NCBI GenBank assembly: GCA_964639255.1
Contig: CAZXDP010000032.1
Location: forward strand, 1-30,331
Source of the DNA: NZQO01 sp964639255
GTDB taxonomy: Bacteria > Bacteroidota > Bacteroidia > Flavobacteriales > Flavobacteriaceae
Reading direction: 5' to 3'
Length of the DNA stretch: 30,331 nt
Shown: positions 13,085 to 21,516 of the stretch, one piece after another
Layout: each line of letters begins with the position of its first letter
Position numbering within the stretch: position 1 is the stretch's first letter
Notes under the pieces: generated by a model
Told to the model about the DNA's origin: nothing
Database searches by the model: none
What the model saw: the letters and a program-made list of their open reading frames with translations, nothing else
Position numbers and translations under genes: made by a program

Positions 13085-14863
13085 TTACTTGTTTTTAAGT
13101 TGTTGCGCCTGTCCGGCCCAGTCGTCGCGTTTTGCCCTGCCGGGGAATTCGTCGATCAAGGTGTCCAGAAGGTCGTATTCGGTTTCTGTCATTCGGCTTA
13201 CCTGTTCAAAAGTGTAAATGCCAAGTTGGTGTAATTTCTGCTCCATAATGGGGCCTACGCCACTTATTTTCTGAAGATCGTCTTGTTGTTGCGTATCGGG
13301 ATCGAAGGTTCCAATAACGCTTAAGAGCTCGATTATCTTTTCCTGTTCGGGCTTGTTGGTAGCAATAGTCTCCGCATTTACTGTATCGGGAGTGCCTTCA
13401 CGATATTCTTTTGGATCTGCACTAATGCTAATGATGCCGGGATCGAACGTAGGATCTTCATAATGCTTTACGTTGTCCCCGTGCACCTCGCGCAATTTCT
13501 TGTACTTGCTGCCCGAAGATTTCAAAATCGATTTCACCTCTGCCTGTGCAATTACCGGGAACGTACGGGCATATAGAAGGAAAAGTACGAAGAAGAAACC
13601 TATAGTACCTATAAAGATTCCTATATCTACAAAGGTAGGTGAGAACATCGTCCAAGAAGAAGGAAGGAAATCCCGGTGAAGTGAGGTAACGATAATCACG
13701 AAACGCTCAAACCACATCCCGATGTTCACTACAATGGAGATAAAGAACGAGAACATGATACTGGTACGTAGCTTCTTGAACCACATGAACTGCGGAGAGA
13801 ATACGTTGCAAGTCATCATAGCCCAATAGGCCCACCAGTAAGGACCGGTAGCCCGGTTAAGGAAGGCGTATTGTTCGTATTCTACACCAGAATACCACGC
13901 GATAAAGAGCTCTGTAATATAAGCTACACCCACGATAGAACCCGTAATCATAATTACGATGTTCATTAGCTCAATATGCTGAATGGTAATGTAGGCTTCT
14001 AGATTAGATACCTTTCTCATAATGATAAGAAGGGTATTTACCATAGCGAAACCAGAGAAAATCGCTCCGGCCACGAAGTATGGAGGGAAGATGGTTGTGT
14101 GCCATCCTGGGATTACCGATGTAGCAAAGTCGAACGATACGATGGTGTGTACCGAAAGTACAAGTGGTGTTGCCAAACCGGCCAATACCAAGGAAACCTC
14201 CTCAAATCGCTGCCAGTCTTTGGCACGGCCGCTCCACCCAAAGGAAAGGATGCCGTAAATTCGTTTGGTGAAGGGAGTAATGGCCCTATCGCGAATCATC
14301 GCAAAATCGGGCAGCAATCCAGTCCACCAAAACACGAGCGATACAGAGAGGTAAGTAGAAATCGCGAATACGTCCCACAACAGCGGTGAGTTGAAGTTCA
14401 CCCAAAGCGAACCAAACTGATTGGGAATGGGAAGTACCCAGTAAGCCAACCAAGGGCGGCCCATGTGAATAATAGGGAACAAGCCCGCTTGGATTACCGA
14501 GAAAATTGTCATCGCCTCGGCAGAACGGTTAATAGCCATTCTCCATCTTTGACGGAAGAGTAACAATACGGCCGAGATCAAGGTACCAGCGTGCCCAATA
14601 CCTACCCACCAAACAAAGTTGGTGATATCCCAAGCCCAGTTTACAGTACGGTTCAGTCCCCATACGCCAATACCGGTAGAGACCGTATAAATGATACAAC
14701 CCAACCCCCATAAAAAAGCGACAAGGGCGATAGTGAATACTATCCACCACGATTTATTGGCCTTTCCTTCTACAGGAGCTGCCACATCCACAGTTACATC
14801 GTGGTAGTTTTTGTCTCCTATAACTAAGGGTTTTCTAATAGGTGCTTCGTAATGCGACGCCAT
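13085..14863 (-). CDS. actC: Alternative Complex III subunit ActC (NrfD-like) with C-terminal helix-hairpin-helix-like extension
   Basis: ActC is the NrfD/PsrC-type menaquinol-site membrane subunit of the complex, with about ten helices in residues 35-460. Typical segments are WWVGIGHAGTLISAVLLLFRQRWR, HMGRPWLAYWVLP and WPHT-like loops around FPPYFVAGAIFSG. At 592 aa it is longer than the roughly 460-500 aa I expect. After the last helix there is a hydrophilic linker and then residues 528-592 (bases 13088-13282), with LQKISGVGPIMEQKL and FPGRAKRDDWAGQAQ. This matches the small helix-hairpin-helix-like domain that elsewhere is fused to NuoE or ribosomal protein L21. The role of the extension is unknown. 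The gene starts 27 nt after actB and ends 4 nt before actD. Confidence 0.95.
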   Translation of the reverse strand: MASHYEAPIRKPLVIGDKNYHDVTVDVAAPVEGKANKSWWIVFTIALVAFLWGLGCIIYTVSTGIGVWGLNRTVNWAWDITNFVWWVGIGHAGTLISAVLLLFRQRWRMAINRSAEAMTIFSVIQAGLFPIIHMGRPWLAYWVLPIPNQFGSLWVNFNSPLLWDVFAISTYLSVSLVFWWTGLLPDFAMIRDRAITPFTKRIYGILSFGWSGRAKDWQRFEEVSLVLAGLATPLVLSVHTIVSFDFATSVIPGWHTTIFPPYFVAGAIFSGFAMVNTLLIIMRKVSNLEAYITIQHIELMNIVIMITGSIVGVAYITELFIAWYSGVEYEQYAFLNRATGPYWWAYWAMMTCNVFSPQFMWFKKLRTSIMFSFFISIVVNIGMWFERFVIIVTSLHRDFLPSSWTMFSPTFVDIGIFIGTIGFFFVLFLLYARTFPVIAQAEVKSILKSSGSKYKKLREVHGDNVKHYEDPTFDPGIISISADPKEYREGTPDTVNAETIATNKPEQEKIIELLSVIGTFDPDTQQQDDLQKISGVGPIMEQKLHQLGIYTFEQVSRMTETEYDLLDTLIDEFPGRAKRDDWAGQAQQLKNK

Positions 14864-14890
14864 ATCTTATGATGCTATTTCTCAGTTAGT

Positions 14891-17800
14891 TTATGCTTCG
14901 TTCGTATTTCTCACCTTTGTTTGGTAGAACACATTGGGTTCGGTACCTACCGCCTGCAGCAAGTGATACATTCTGTCGTTTTGTTTCAATTCGTACACTT
15001 CGCTCTGCTCATCGTTAATATCACCAAAAACGATGGCACCCGTATTACAGGCTGAAGAACAAGCCGTTTGGAATTCCTTATCGGTCACCGGTCTTCCGGT
15101 GCGTTTTGCCTCGACAATGGCCAATTGGGTCTTTTGGATACACATTGAACATTTCTCCATTACCCCTCGTGAGCGCACAACCACATCTGGGTTGAGGACC
15201 ATTCTTCCTAAGTCATTGTTCATATGGTAGTCGAACTCGTCGTTTTCGGCATATAAGAACCAGTTGAAACGACGTACCTTATACGGACAGTTGTTGGCGC
15301 AGTAACGAGTACCCACACAGCGATTGTAGGCCATTTGGTTTTGACCTTGGCGACCGTGGCTCGTTGCGGCTACGGGACAAACCGTTTCGCAAGGCGCGTG
15401 GTTACAGTGCTGGCACATTACTGGCTGGAAGGCAACCTGCGGATTCGCGGCAGCGTTTTCCATCTCGCCGTATTCTGAAAGGGAACTTCCCAAACCAGAA
15501 ATATTCTCTTTTTTCTCCTTATCGCTTACAAACGTTTCCTCACTGGAGTAGTAGCGGTCTATTCGCAACCAGTGCATATCGCGGCTCTTCCGCATTTCGT
15601 CCTTACCTACAACGGGAACATTGTTCTCTGCGTGACAGGCAATAACGCAAGCACCGCATCCGGTACAAGCATTCAGGTCGATGGACATATTGAAATGATG
15701 GCCGATGGAACGGTCAAATTCCTCCCACAAATCGGCATCTGGCGAAGTTACCGGAATCTCTTGGTGGTCTTTCGATACCTTCGGAACCTCATTCCAATAG
15801 TGCTTATCGCGAGTATTGAATATCTCTAAGGTCGTTTCATTTATGATATCGCGGCCCATCATGGTATTGTGCAACTGGATACACGCAAACTCGTGTATAC
15901 CAGGAGTCTTCTCGATGGTCACGTTCTGTATTTCAGAAAAATTCTGATAAAGGGGGAAGGCGTTAACGCCGGTTTGCATCTCTTCTTGAATGGCTTCGGT
16001 CTGGCCATAGCCCAACGCCAAGCCAATAGATCCCTTAGCCTGTCCGGGTTGGATTATTACAGGGACATTCTCTACCACGGCATCGCCCACGGTTACATTC
16101 ACGTAGCTTCCGTTTAAGGCGCCATTGGCAACATTGAAATTTTCCAAACCATAGGCTTCTGCATCAGCGGCCGAGACGGTTATGTAATTGTCCCAAGAGG
16201 TACGCGTAATAGGATCTGGCATTTCCTGTAGCCAAGGGTTGTTAAACTGGGTACCATCGCCCATAGAGGTCTTGGTATACAGCGTTAACTGCAGTTTGCC
16301 TTCTTGCGCAGCGGCCAATGCACCATTACTGATGGCAGATTCCATTGTTATCTCTCCTTGTTGGGCAGTTTTGCCCTCCATGGCTACCTCGGCATCGCTC
16401 ATAAAGAAACCATCATGCAACGCTTGGTTCCAAGAACCACCGTTTAATACAGAAGTATTCCAGTTTTCCTTAATATAGTCGTAATAGCTATTTGTGTTTC
16501 CGGTCCACTTCAAGAGGCTGTCTTGAAATTGGCGTGTGTTAAAAAGAGGTCGAATGGTAGGCTGCATTAAGCTGAACGTACCCTTTTTCATTTGCAAATC
16601 GCCCCAGCTCTCTAGATAATGTGGCGTGGCGGCAATCATTTGCGATAAGGATGCCGTAGCGTTTTTCTTCATTGCGAACGCTACGCTAAGCGGTAAATTT
16701 GTATAGGCTTCCTTAAAGGCTTCATGCTTAGGGAATGAATACACTGGGTCAACGCCCACCGTAATCAATCCTTTAACCGCACCCGAAATAACACCCTCCA
16801 TAACGCGTATCACTTCTTGAGTATTTCCTTGGCGGGTAAGCAATGGCTTTGAGGTATCCATAACCTCGCTACCTTCGTTGAAATTCAAAGCCATGGTTTG
16901 GGCTTCCACATTGGGGAGCCCTGTTATCACAACGGCCTTGCTGCCAGCCTTGGCCAAATGACGCTTGGCTTCATTTACGGCCTTGACAATATTTTCTGGC
17001 AAACCTGATGTGCTTCCGCCGGTAATGGCACGCATAACTTGCAGTTGCTGAGAAGGAGTTACGGGCACGCGAACATCGCTAGCGGCTCCAGAAAGCGTCA
17101 TATTCGATTCGAATTGGAAGTGTTTGGACATTTTTCCGTTCTTAGGAATACGTCCTTTGGCATATCCAGCATCGTAACCGCCACTCTGCCAATCGCCTAG
17201 AAAATCGGCGCCAACAGAAACGATGACTTCGGCCTTTTCAAAATCGTAATCTGCCAAGCCTCGCACCCCGTATTTGCTCTGAAAGGCGTCCAGTGCTTGT
17301 GAAGAAGATACGGTATCGTACACCACGTGGCGCACGTTAGGGTATTTGGCTATAAATTCTTGAATTAATTTGGAGGTAGAGGGGCTCGCAAAAGTTTGGG
17401 TTAACAGCACCACATCTTGCCCGGCCATTTCATTCATGCGCTGGGCCATTTTGGTGTCGAATTCTTCCCAACTTACGTCTGTACCATCTACAACCGGGCC
17501 TGTTAGTCGGTTTTTATCGTAAAGCGAAAGTACCGATGCCTGTACACGCGCGTTTACACTGCTCTTGCTCTTGGCAAGGTCATTTTTTTCAATTTTTATG
17601 GGTCGTCCCTCACGGGTTTTTACCAATACATTGGCGAAGTCGAAGCCATCGGCCATGGTCGTGGCATAGTAGTTTGCCACCCCGGGTACGATTTCATCGG
17701 GCTGAACAACGTAGGGAATCGATTTAATAACGGGGCCTTCGCAGGCTGCCAAGGAGGCAGCAGCTGTTGAAAAGCCAACAAATTTTAAGAAATCACGACG

Positions 17801-17977
17801 TGTGGTGGAAGAAGACTCGAGGGTTTGCTTGTTCCCCAAGAATTCATCGGTAGGGATTTCCTCCACAAATTCATTCTGTTTCAGTGTCTCAACAATAGAG
17901 CTAGTTTCCTTGAGCTCTTCAACACTTTTCCAGTATTTCTTGTTTGATGCCATATTGCTATCTGAAAAATTATCCAT
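14891..17977 (-). CDS. actB: Alternative Complex III subunit ActB (TAT-type lipoprotein, molybdopterin-oxidoreductase-like iron-sulfur protein)
   Basis: 1028-aa periplasmic iron-sulfur subunit. The N-terminus carries a variant twin-arginine signal set about 60 residues in (SSTTRRDFLKFVGFS) that ends in LAAC (C79), a likely lipidated cysteine. The middle resembles molybdopterin oxidoreductases; in known complexes this part holds no molybdenum cofactor. The C-terminal ferredoxin-like domain has 15 cysteines (771, 774, 777, 781; 855, 858, 863, 867; 887, 893, 897; 943, 946; 973, 977), which is the number needed for three 4Fe-4S and one 3Fe-4S cluster. A second start at 17953 (MASNKKYW) is equally plausible and closer to the homologues I recall. 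It lies 8 nt after actA. Confidence 0.96.
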   Translation of the reverse strand: MDNFSDSNMASNKKYWKSVEELKETSSIVETLKQNEFVEEIPTDEFLGNKQTLESSSTTRRDFLKFVGFSTAAASLAACEGPVIKSIPYVVQPDEIVPGVANYYATTMADGFDFANVLVKTREGRPIKIEKNDLAKSKSSVNARVQASVLSLYDKNRLTGPVVDGTDVSWEEFDTKMAQRMNEMAGQDVVLLTQTFASPSTSKLIQEFIAKYPNVRHVVYDTVSSSQALDAFQSKYGVRGLADYDFEKAEVIVSVGADFLGDWQSGGYDAGYAKGRIPKNGKMSKHFQFESNMTLSGAASDVRVPVTPSQQLQVMRAITGGSTSGLPENIVKAVNEAKRHLAKAGSKAVVITGLPNVEAQTMALNFNEGSEVMDTSKPLLTRQGNTQEVIRVMEGVISGAVKGLITVGVDPVYSFPKHEAFKEAYTNLPLSVAFAMKKNATASLSQMIAATPHYLESWGDLQMKKGTFSLMQPTIRPLFNTRQFQDSLLKWTGNTNSYYDYIKENWNTSVLNGGSWNQALHDGFFMSDAEVAMEGKTAQQGEITMESAISNGALAAAQEGKLQLTLYTKTSMGDGTQFNNPWLQEMPDPITRTSWDNYITVSAADAEAYGLENFNVANGALNGSYVNVTVGDAVVENVPVIIQPGQAKGSIGLALGYGQTEAIQEEMQTGVNAFPLYQNFSEIQNVTIEKTPGIHEFACIQLHNTMMGRDIINETTLEIFNTRDKHYWNEVPKVSKDHQEIPVTSPDADLWEEFDRSIGHHFNMSIDLNACTGCGACVIACHAENNVPVVGKDEMRKSRDMHWLRIDRYYSSEETFVSDKEKKENISGLGSSLSEYGEMENAAANPQVAFQPVMCQHCNHAPCETVCPVAATSHGRQGQNQMAYNRCVGTRYCANNCPYKVRRFNWFLYAENDEFDYHMNNDLGRMVLNPDVVVRSRGVMEKCSMCIQKTQLAIVEAKRTGRPVTDKEFQTACSSACNTGAIVFGDINDEQSEVYELKQNDRMYHLLQAVGTEPNVFYQTKVRNTNEA

Positions 17978-17985
17978 TCAATTTA

Positions 17986-19323
17986 TTAGTAGTGACACTT
18001 TCCGCACTCCAAGCCGCCCATTTGCGCCGCGGTCACTTTATCCACTCCATATTTTTTGGCGAGTTGCTCGTGGATTTTTTCGTAATATTCGTTGTCTTCC
18101 ATGCGAACGTTTGTCTCGCGGTGGCAGTTAATACACCAACCCATAGTGAGGGGAGAGTATTGGTACATTATTTCCATTTCCTCCACTGGGCCGTGACAAG
18201 TTTGACAAGCGATACCGCCTACCGAAACGTGTTGGGCGTGGTTAAAATATGCGAAATCTGGCAGGTTGTGTATGCGAACCCATTTCACCGGTTTTTCTTC
18301 TCCCGTATACGATTGTGTAGTCTCATCCCACCCAACGGCATCGTAGAGTTTCTGTATCTCGGCATCGTAAAATTCTTTCGTGTACCCGTTTTCAGGATCC
18401 ACCTCACCGTTGTACTCTGCAATATTCTTATGGCAGTTCATACAAACGTTCAAGGAAGGAATGCCGGAATGCTTGCTCTTACGTGCCGAACTGTGGCAGA
18501 AGTTACAATCTATCTGATTGGCGCCAGCGTGTATTTTATGCGAATAATGTATAGGCTGAACCGGCGCATAACCTTGGTCAACTCCTATTTGCATAAAGAA
18601 GCCGTACATAAAATAACCAGCGGTCAACAAAAGCAAGATCGCTGAAACCAAAACCAAGAACTGATTTTGTACGAAAGCTTTCCAAAGTGGGGTTTGCTTT
18701 TCCTTTTCTTCATATACGACACCATTGGCTTCGGCAATACGACGGAGTGTTTTAGTAACCAAGAACAGCATAACCACCAAAAGAACGAAGATCAATGCTA
18801 GGGCAGCTAAGATAATGGTATTAGAAGCACCTCCTCCAGTACCAGTGGCTGCACCGCCAGCAGGCACCTCGGCAGCAACGGGCTCGGGCTTGGGTTGGCT
18901 GGTGTAGGCTAATATGTTGTCAATATCGGTATTGCTCAATTGCGGGAAGGCCGTCATTACCGCGCCATTCCATTCGTTGAAAAGTGCTACTGCGGTAGGA
19001 TCGCCAGATTGGATCAATTCTTGGCTGTTTTTGATCCAGGCATACAGCCAGTCACGGTCGTATTTGTCAGCAACGCCGCGCAAGGCCGGTCCCGTGGCAC
19101 GCTTGTCCAACTTATGGCAAGCTGCGCAATTGGCCTTGAAAAGCTGTTCGCCAGCGGCTACGTCTCCCGTAGCATCGGCAGGTGGTGTGGGTTCGTTTTC
19201 TGCAATATCACCCGTGTTGGCAACCTCGTCCTGCGCAAATCCTGTGGTAGAGCAAGTTAGCAGCAACGCTAACATTAGAAGGGACATTATTGAGGGTAGA
19301 TTTTTAAACTTCACCTTTTGCAT
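17986..19323 (-). CDS. actA: Alternative Complex III subunit ActA, multiheme cytochrome c (six CXXCH)
   Basis: First gene of the operon. The 445-aa protein starts with a signal peptide (LLMLALLLTCSTTGFA), then a class I cytochrome c domain with CAACH at 66-70 and likely Met ligand M123. Next come a Pro/Ala/Gly linker and hydrophobic segments at about 168-190 and 222-244. The multiheme domain has CNFCH 273, CMNCH 294, CQTCH 373, CINCH 397 and CGKCH 440, the last ending one residue before the stop. That is five hemes of the classical pentaheme ActA plus one in the N-terminal domain. The extra domain could shuttle electrons to CoxB without a soluble cytochrome c. A strong promoter lies upstream at 19416-19445. 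Confidence 0.96.
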   Translation of the reverse strand: MQKVKFKNLPSIMSLLMLALLLTCSTTGFAQDEVANTGDIAENEPTPPADATGDVAAGEQLFKANCAACHKLDKRATGPALRGVADKYDRDWLYAWIKNSQELIQSGDPTAVALFNEWNGAVMTAFPQLSNTDIDNILAYTSQPKPEPVAAEVPAGGAATGTGGGASNTIILAALALIFVLLVVMLFLVTKTLRRIAEANGVVYEEKEKQTPLWKAFVQNQFLVLVSAILLLLTAGYFMYGFFMQIGVDQGYAPVQPIHYSHKIHAGANQIDCNFCHSSARKSKHSGIPSLNVCMNCHKNIAEYNGEVDPENGYTKEFYDAEIQKLYDAVGWDETTQSYTGEEKPVKWVRIHNLPDFAYFNHAQHVSVGGIACQTCHGPVEEMEIMYQYSPLTMGWCINCHRETNVRMEDNEYYEKIHEQLAKKYGVDKVTAAQMGGLECGKCHY

Positions 19324-19415
19324 ACTAATGTTTGGATTATTGTCAATAGTTTGGCACGTAAATGGTTACAGTTCAATAGTGGGTAAGCGGTCTTTACCTG
19401 CCATAAATAACGGCA

Positions 19416-19445
19416 CAAAAGTACGGTATAAAGTCCATTTTCAAA
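19416..19445 (-). promoter_or_regulatory. Promoter of the actABCDEF-coxBA operon
   Basis: The minus strand carries a -33 TTTTG (19442-19446) and, 18 nt on, the -7 element TACTTTTG (19416-19423). Both match the Bacteroidota consensus, and this is the best promoter in the window. The predicted start is near 19409, leaving an 86-nt leader before actA. Confidence 0.75.
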
Positions 19446-19521
19446 ATCCAAACAAACTGTTAACTCATAATTTATAATAGTTCTAAATAATAAAATTGGG
19501 CCCCGGAAAGTTAAGAAGAAT

Positions 19522-19529
19522 TACCTTTG
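19522..19529 (+). promoter_or_regulatory. Promoter -7 element of the SPOR-protein gene
   Basis: TACCTTTG is an exact TAnnTTTG match 18 nt before the ATG at 19548. A TTG near 19496 lies about 23 nt further upstream, slightly more than the usual spacing. Confidence 0.55.
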
Positions 19530-19547
19530 TATTAAACAGCATTATCC

Positions 19548-19943
19548 ATGACAAATCATCAAAAATATAAGTTTCTAATAGTTAGTGTATTAGTTATGTT
19601 TGCGGTAGCCTTGGGCAGTGCCCAAAGTGCGACGGTGACGGTAAATCAAGATAAAAAGATTGAGCAGATACTCGCCTTGAAAATGGAATTGGAACAAGCT
19701 AACAAACTTAGCTCTGGTTACACAATACAGTTGTATTACGGCGAGTTGAACGAGGCAAACGCAAAAATTAAAAAATACCGAAGCGTATACGAAGCATGGC
19801 CAGCGAGCATAGAATACGAAACCCCAAACTACAAGGTTTGGGTAGGAAATTTTGCCACGCGCTTGGAAGCAGACAGGGCCTTGCTGGAGATTAAAAATAC
19901 GTTTCCAGCGGCGTTCATCCTTAAGCCCGAACGCAGAAAATAA
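19548..19943 (+). CDS. SPOR-domain periplasmic protein
   Basis: The 131-aa protein has an N-terminal signal peptide (KFLIVSVLVMFAVALGSAQ) and a C-terminal SPOR domain (about residues 57-128). The domain shows the usual pattern GYTIQLYYGELNEANAKI, YKVWVGNFATRLEADRALLEI and a final FPAAFILKPE. SPOR domains bind denuded peptidoglycan glycans, commonly at division sites. It is transcribed divergently from the act-cox operon and is closed by a terminator at 19951. The spacer between SPOR domain and signal is short, so it probably acts as a free periplasmic protein. Confidence 0.9.
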   Translation: MTNHQKYKFLIVSVLVMFAVALGSAQSATVTVNQDKKIEQILALKMELEQANKLSSGYTIQLYYGELNEANAKIKKYRSVYEAWPASIEYETPNYKVWVGNFATRLEADRALLEIKNTFPAAFILKPERRK

Positions 19944-19950
19944 TTACCCA

Positions 19951-19980
19951 AAAAAAAGAGGCCGACCGGCCTCTTTTTTG
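19951..19980. terminator. Bidirectional terminator between SPOR gene and lipoprotein cluster
   Basis: Stem GAGGCC/GGCCTC with loop GACC is flanked by A7 on the left and T6 on the right, so it can serve both convergent transcripts. Confidence 0.9.
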
Positions 19981-20001
19981 TTTGGTTCTTTTTTTTTGCA
20001 T

Positions 20002-20259
20002 TTAAGCGTCGTTGTCGGTTTTGACTTTCACCTTCGTTTCTCCTTCTTCGGCCTTGATCTTCACCTTCTTGCTGTCGGTTTCCATTTTTATCTTGGTCTC
20101 GTCTCCATCAACCTTTTTCTTGATTTCTGCTCCTTCACTTTCCATTTCCTCGATTAGAGCCTCGGTTTCTGTTTGTTCGTCCTTCTGTTCACGACAAGAC
20201 ACTATACTTATAATGGCAAGTGCGAAGAGAAAAAGCCTTAGGTTTCGTACTGTTTTCAT
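20002..20259 (-). CDS. Small lipoprotein, SCRE family, with alternating Lys/Val repeats (85 aa)
   Basis: The signal peptide ends in IISIVSC (C22), followed by REQKDEQTE. After a short acidic helix the second half switches to an alternating charged/hydrophobic pattern (ETKIKMETD, KKVKIKAEEGE, TKVKVKTD). This looks like repeated beta strands rather than helix and sets it apart from its three relatives. It is the last of three consecutive minus-strand lipoprotein genes, 11 nt after the 70-aa gene, and ends at the bidirectional terminator. Function is unknown. Confidence 0.78.
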   Translation of the reverse strand: MKTVRNLRLFLFALAIISIVSCREQKDEQTETEALIEEMESEGAEIKKKVDGDETKIKMETDSKKVKIKAEEGETKVKVKTDNDA

Positions 20260-20270
20260 ATCGATTTAAT

Positions 20271-20483
20271 TTATTCGGTTGCATCGTCATCAAGATCGGC
20301 ATGTTCTTCAACATCATCTATGCCTTCCTCGATACTTTCTTCAGTTTTTTCCAGGGCGTCCTCGACATCGTCCACGACGTCTTCAACATCATCGGCCCTT
20401 CGCTGGGTATCTCGGCACGATAGGGAAACACTTCCTAACATAATGAGCAAGATACCTATGAATACGATCTTTTTCATACGCAT
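20271..20483 (-). CDS. Small acidic lipoprotein, SCRE/D family (70 aa)
   Basis: The signal peptide ends in SVSLSC (C23) and is followed by RDTQRRADD. The mature part is an Asp/Glu-rich amphipathic helix with a repeated VEDVVDDVEDALEK-like pattern. A start two codons later (MKKIVFIGI, 20477) is equally possible. It is the middle gene of the cluster, 28 nt after the 75-aa gene. Function is unknown. Confidence 0.76.
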   Translation of the reverse strand: MRMKKIVFIGILLIMLGSVSLSCRDTQRRADDVEDVVDDVEDALEKTEESIEEGIDDVEEHADLDDDATE

Positions 20484-20511
20484 AACGTGTTAAGCGCCAA
20501 CGGTGTTGGCA

Positions 20512-20739
20512 TTAATTATCGTCGTTATTGCCTATTTTATCGATTTCTTCGTCGATTTCCTCGTTAATTTCCTCATCGACTTTCTGACCAGCCCGTTCTA
20601 GGATCCCTTCCGATTCCTCTACGGTTTCTTTGGTTTCAACTTCTACTTCGCGCACTACTTCCTTGGTTTCGGTTTCGCGACAAGCGGTGGTGCTTAGGGT
20701 GGCGATTGCCACAGCGAGTAAGAGGGTTACTTTTTTCAT
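20512..20739 (-). CDS. Small acidic lipoprotein, ACRE family (75 aa)
   Basis: The signal peptide ends in ATLSTTAC (C20), then RETETKEVV. The mature chain is almost entirely Glu/Val/Lys, finishing with EEINEEIDEEIDKIGNNDDN, which resembles the EEEINETDDMQ end of the lipoprotein at 3377. It is the first gene of the three-gene cluster. A TAGCTTTG element (20770-20777, minus strand) lies 30 nt upstream. Function is unknown. Confidence 0.78.
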   Translation of the reverse strand: MKKVTLLLAVAIATLSTTACRETETKEVVREVEVETKETVEESEGILERAGQKVDEEINEEIDEEIDKIGNNDDN

Positions 20740-20769
20740 GTCTCGTTAGATTGTGTTTGTTGTTAAAAA

Positions 20770-20777
20770 CAAAGCTA
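20770..20777 (-). promoter_or_regulatory. Promoter -7 element of the lipoprotein cluster
   Basis: The minus strand reads TAGCTTTG, an exact TAnnTTTG match 30 nt before the first gene. No good -33 TTG is visible. Confidence 0.4.
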
Positions 20778-20862
20778 TTTTATTTATCGGTCGACATATG
20801 GTAAAATTTTACTAATATTTTCTTTCAGAAATGTTGAAATAGATAGTTTTACTTAAAAACAT

Positions 20863-21516
20863 ATGAATTTTAGGAAGCTTTACGATTTTCTGCGAGATCT
20901 TCAGCAGAACAATTCCAAGGAATGGATGGACGCCCACCGTAAGCGGTATGAAGAGGTGCGCGACGAATATATTGCGTGGTTGGATGCGATGAACAACAAA
21001 TTAGCGGCTGTTGACCCCGAATATACAGATACACCTGGGAAAAAGGCTATCAATCGAATTAACAATAATTTGATGTACCACCCCAATAAACCTACCTACA
21101 AGGACCATTTTGGCGCGGGGCTTGACCAAGAGCGTAAACAAGGTGATTTTTACATCCATTTGGGGGTGGAGGAAAGTTTTATAGGGGGAGGGTATTGGCA
21201 CCCTTCTTCCAAATTGCTTAAAAGCATTCGTGAGGCCATCGATTACGATGGTGAAGCGCTTAAAGAGATACTGAACGAACCCCACTTTAAGGCAATGTTC
21301 GGTGGGCTTATGGAAGACGACACATTAAAAACTGCTTCCAAGGGATATTCAGAAGACCATAGACATATCGATTTGCTGCGTCGTAAATCATTTGCCGTCG
21401 CACACTCTTTTACCCAAAAAGAGGTCATTGCCTCTGGCTTCGATGAAAAGGTCGTTGAAATCTATAAAACAATGTTGCCATTTAGGCGGTATCTCAACAA
21501 AGCGGTAACCGTTTAG
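20863..21516 (+). CDS. DUF2461 / TIGR02453 family protein
   Basis: The 217-aa protein shows the DUF2461 pattern: an N-terminal FLRDLQQNNSKEWMDAHRKRYEE, then NNLMYHPNKPTYKDHFGAG, and FYIHLGVEESFIGGGYWHP. The family is widespread and cytoplasmic and has no established biochemical function. The gene converges on waaA so tightly that the two stop codons overlap (21513-21516), leaving no room for a terminator. That makes antisense transcription between the two likely. Confidence 0.9.
   Translation: MNFRKLYDFLRDLQQNNSKEWMDAHRKRYEEVRDEYIAWLDAMNNKLAAVDPEYTDTPGKKAINRINNNLMYHPNKPTYKDHFGAGLDQERKQGDFYIHLGVEESFIGGGYWHPSSKLLKSIREAIDYDGEALKEILNEPHFKAMFGGLMEDDTLKTASKGYSEDHRHIDLLRRKSFAVAHSFTQKEVIASGFDEKVVEIYKTMLPFRRYLNKAVTV

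Noticed and set aside
17944..18645. 233-codon plus-strand frame antisense to actA
   Set aside because: It is a shadow of the multiheme ActA coding sequence, without a plausible start signal or domain.
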